Shown one piece after another: positions 62,549-64,000 of a stretch of DNA of 64,000 nucleotides; position 1 is the first letter of the stretch; each line of letters starts with the position of its first letter. The DNA is from Bacteroidota bacterium (GTDB lineage Bacteria > Bacteroidota > Bacteroidia > Chitinophagales > Chitinophagaceae): positions 62,001 to 126,000 of the forward strand of contig JAPLEO010000102.1 of the NCBI GenBank assembly GCA_026391125.1, given 5' to 3'. Below the pieces are notes generated by a model. The model did not search any database. It was not told the origin of the DNA and saw nothing but the letters and a program-made list of their open reading frames with translations. The position numbers were made by a program, and so were the translations under genes.

Positions 62549-63378
62549 TTGCCGAATAAATTGGTTAAAGAATCTTTCATTTTTACATTGATTTCCCATT
62601 GATTGCCTAGTGGTTGAAGCGTAAAGGGCATTGCGGGCATGTAGGGTGCTGGTCCAAATTCAGGAGTAATATTAAACGCTTGCCATCCCTTTTCTTTTTT
62701 TTGATGGATGATCTCTTTCCACCAACCTTCAAAAACTTTCATATGATTATCCCATTCAGGGGCAAATGGATCGTTTACCTGTGGACCTTGATTATATCCA
62801 ATCCGAGCATGAATATGAGAAACCTGTGGAATTACTTTGCTTAATATTTCTACTTGATTTTGTAATAAACTTTCAGAAACAACACAGAAATGTGAAAAAT
62901 CACCTACCAATTCTAGTTCAGGAAATTTCTGGAGATATGGCAGTAGGATTGCTGCATGAAAAGAGAATCTCCCCCTATGTGTTTCATGTAATATTCGAAT
63001 GCCTGTTTTTTCTGCGATGTTCATACAAGCTTCAATAATTCTACAATTATCATCGAAAGAAAAATAATCAGTACCAGTATGTGAATGAATGTAGGTAGGT
63101 TGATAGCTTACAAGGCGCATTAAGTTTTTTTCCATCCGCTTGATGAAGTCGTTTAAACTTTCATTCTCCGGAGCAATTAATTGCTGGGGGATAAAAATAA
63201 AATTGGGGTCTTTTTCAAAAGAGTCATCCAATTCGGATAAAAATTCATTTAAAAAATCTCCTTGGTCTGGTAAGTTTATTTCTACTCCATCATATCCATT
63301 CAATTTAACCTTATCCATGAACGCAGCTGCATCCAAATATTCTGAACCCCAATGTGTGCAAGTAAAATTAACTTTCAT
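62545..63378 (-). CDS. Sugar-phosphate isomerase/epimerase-like TIM barrel
   Basis: This 277-residue cytoplasmic protein has the AP-endonuclease-2/xylose-isomerase-like TIM-barrel plan, with metal ligands in ILHETHRGR (glutamate), LVGDFSHF (aspartate and histidine), HIHARIG (histidine) and ITPEFGP (glutamate). Such proteins interconvert keto- and aldo-sugars or epimerise them at a carbon next to the carbonyl. Exact substrate cannot be told. It starts 30 bp after the dioxygenase-like gene and overlaps the GH127 start by 4 bp, so the sugar released outside is probably metabolised by this protein or its partners. Confidence 0.88.
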   Translation of the reverse strand: MKVNFTCTHWGSEYLDAAAFMDKVKLNGYDGVEINLPDQGDFLNEFLSELDDSFEKDPNFIFIPQQLIAPENESLNDFIKRMEKNLMRLVSYQPTYIHSHTGTDYFSFDDNCRIIEACMNIAEKTGIRILHETHRGRFSFHAAILLPYLQKFPELELVGDFSHFCVVSESLLQNQVEILSKVIPQVSHIHARIGYNQGPQVNDPFAPEWDNHMKVFEGWWKEIIHQKKEKGWQAFNITPEFGPAPYMPAMPFTLQPLGNQWEINVKMKDSLTNLFGK

Positions 63379-63408
63379 TTGTTTCGTATAAGTGGGTGAC
63401 GAAAAAAA

Positions 63409-64000
63409 TTATTTATTACTATAAGTGAAAAGCAATGGATTAATTGGACTTTGTATTTCTTCTCCAATAATAGCACCCGGACACCAAGTATGCCAATCGT
63501 TCACTTGATTTTCATTCTCAGGTTTTTTAAGTTTCATTTCCTCATCCATATAAATGGTGGTCATTACCTTACGCATTTGATCTGTTTCATTCGGACCAGC
63601 CCTATGAAAAACCCAACCAGAGTGAAAGCTAATCTCACCCAATTCAAATGCTTCTACTACATGATCGAAATCGGTGACTCTTAATTTTTGTTCAATAAAA
63701 TTTTCACTATCATCACTAATGGCCAGTTCTCTGCCTTCTATTATTACATGACTTCCAGCACTAAATTCAAGGGGCCCCATATTCAATCCAACGGCTTGCA
63801 AGGGCATCCAGGCGGTAACTGTTTTATCAGTCTCTAGAGGCCAATAATATTGGTCGGCATGCCAAGGTGTATAGCCGCCACTAGGTTCTTTAAATAAAGC
63901 CTGATCGTGATATAATCTTGCGCCCCTAGTTTGCATCAGATCTGTTGCAATTTTAGCGAGTCTTTTACTAAATACAAGTGCTTTAATTCGTTCATCTTCC
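63409..64000 (-). CDS. Phytanoyl-CoA dioxygenase (PhyH)-family protein, 5' end outside window
   Basis: The frame is open to the right edge (upstream of the internal ATG at 63936 it continues ...KALVFSKRLAKIATDL), so the true start lies outside. The visible part has the PhyH iron-binding motif WHADQYYW (HxD) and the distal histidine in FHSGWVFHRAGPN, followed by an arginine-containing 2-oxoglutarate region (RKVMTTIYMD). PhyH proteins are Fe(II)/2-oxoglutarate hydroxylases. In bacterial sugar operons they often sit next to isomerase-like TIM barrels, as here. The substrate is unknown. It is the first visible gene of the operon ending at 57816. Confidence 0.88.
   Translation of the reverse strand, partial: EDERIKALVFSKRLAKIATDLMQTRGARLYHDQALFKEPSGGYTPWHADQYYWPLETDKTVTAWMPLQAVGLNMGPLEFSAGSHVIIEGRELAISDDSENFIEQKLRVTDFDHVVEAFELGEISFHSGWVFHRAGPNETDQMRKVMTTIYMDEEMKLKKPENENQVNDWHTWCPGAIIGEEIQSPINPLLFTYSNK

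Overview
The window looks like chromosomal DNA from a member of the Bacteroidota, most probably the Chitinophagaceae or close relatives. The evidence is low GC, no obvious Shine-Dalgarno sites, a SusC/SusD pair, a C-terminal sorting domain of the type IX secretion kind, two FG-GAP/UnbV (CRTAC1-like) lipoproteins, DUF5009- and GH127-type genes, many secreted proteins ending their signal peptide in a Q, and large PAS-rich histidine kinases. I saw no rRNA, tRNA, CRISPR array, transposase or phage gene.

Region 1 (1-9.5 kb) is a cluster of envelope proteins, mostly without a recognised function: a MORN protein cut by the left edge, a secreted protein with three membrane segments, a small beta-barrel, a 184-residue protein without a signal peptide, a secreted protein, a WG-repeat lipoprotein, another secreted protein, a MORN_2 (YwqK-like) protein and a 924-residue TPR/coiled-coil protein. 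Three copies of an 18-bp palindromic motif (ATACC-N8-GGTAT) lie only in the gaps of this cluster. This is the strongest candidate here for an undescribed regulon.

Region 2 (9.5-31.6 kb) is a polysaccharide-utilisation-like locus: a LacI regulator with a perfect LacI-type palindrome, SusC, SusD, a strong terminator-like palindrome, two tandem FG-GAP/UnbV lipoproteins, a GH65 enzyme, a small membrane-anchored protein whose start appears to be CTG, a vanadium-haloperoxidase-like lipoprotein and an outer-membrane barrel. A 993-residue secreted adhesin-like protein follows on the far side of the regulator.

Region 3 (31.7-49.3 kb) is rich in signalling genes. A three-gene kinase operon (a seven-PAS/two-GAF histidine kinase followed by two REC-PAS-kinases) is followed by a 19-unit TPR protein, two single-domain response regulators on either side of an acyltransferase, a two-esterase fusion, a GH5 glycosidase and a BarA-like hybrid kinase with an Hpt domain.

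Region 4 (49.4-57.8 kb) is mixed metabolism: an M19 dipeptidase, YceI, a NarL/FixJ response regulator, a gap holding the decayed end of a short-chain dehydrogenase gene, an old yellow enzyme, a beta-lactamase-fold serine hydrolase, a VTT-like membrane protein, a DUF5009 protein and an OafA-like acyltransferase.

Region 5 (57.8-64.0 kb) is a single minus-strand operon of carbohydrate genes: a phytanoyl-CoA-dioxygenase-like protein (cut by the right edge), a sugar-phosphate isomerase/epimerase-like protein, a GH127 beta-L-arabinofuranosidase, a GH13 alpha-amylase and an enterochelin-esterase-like hydrolase. The whole window fits a glycan-degrading environmental bacterium with dense signalling capacity.
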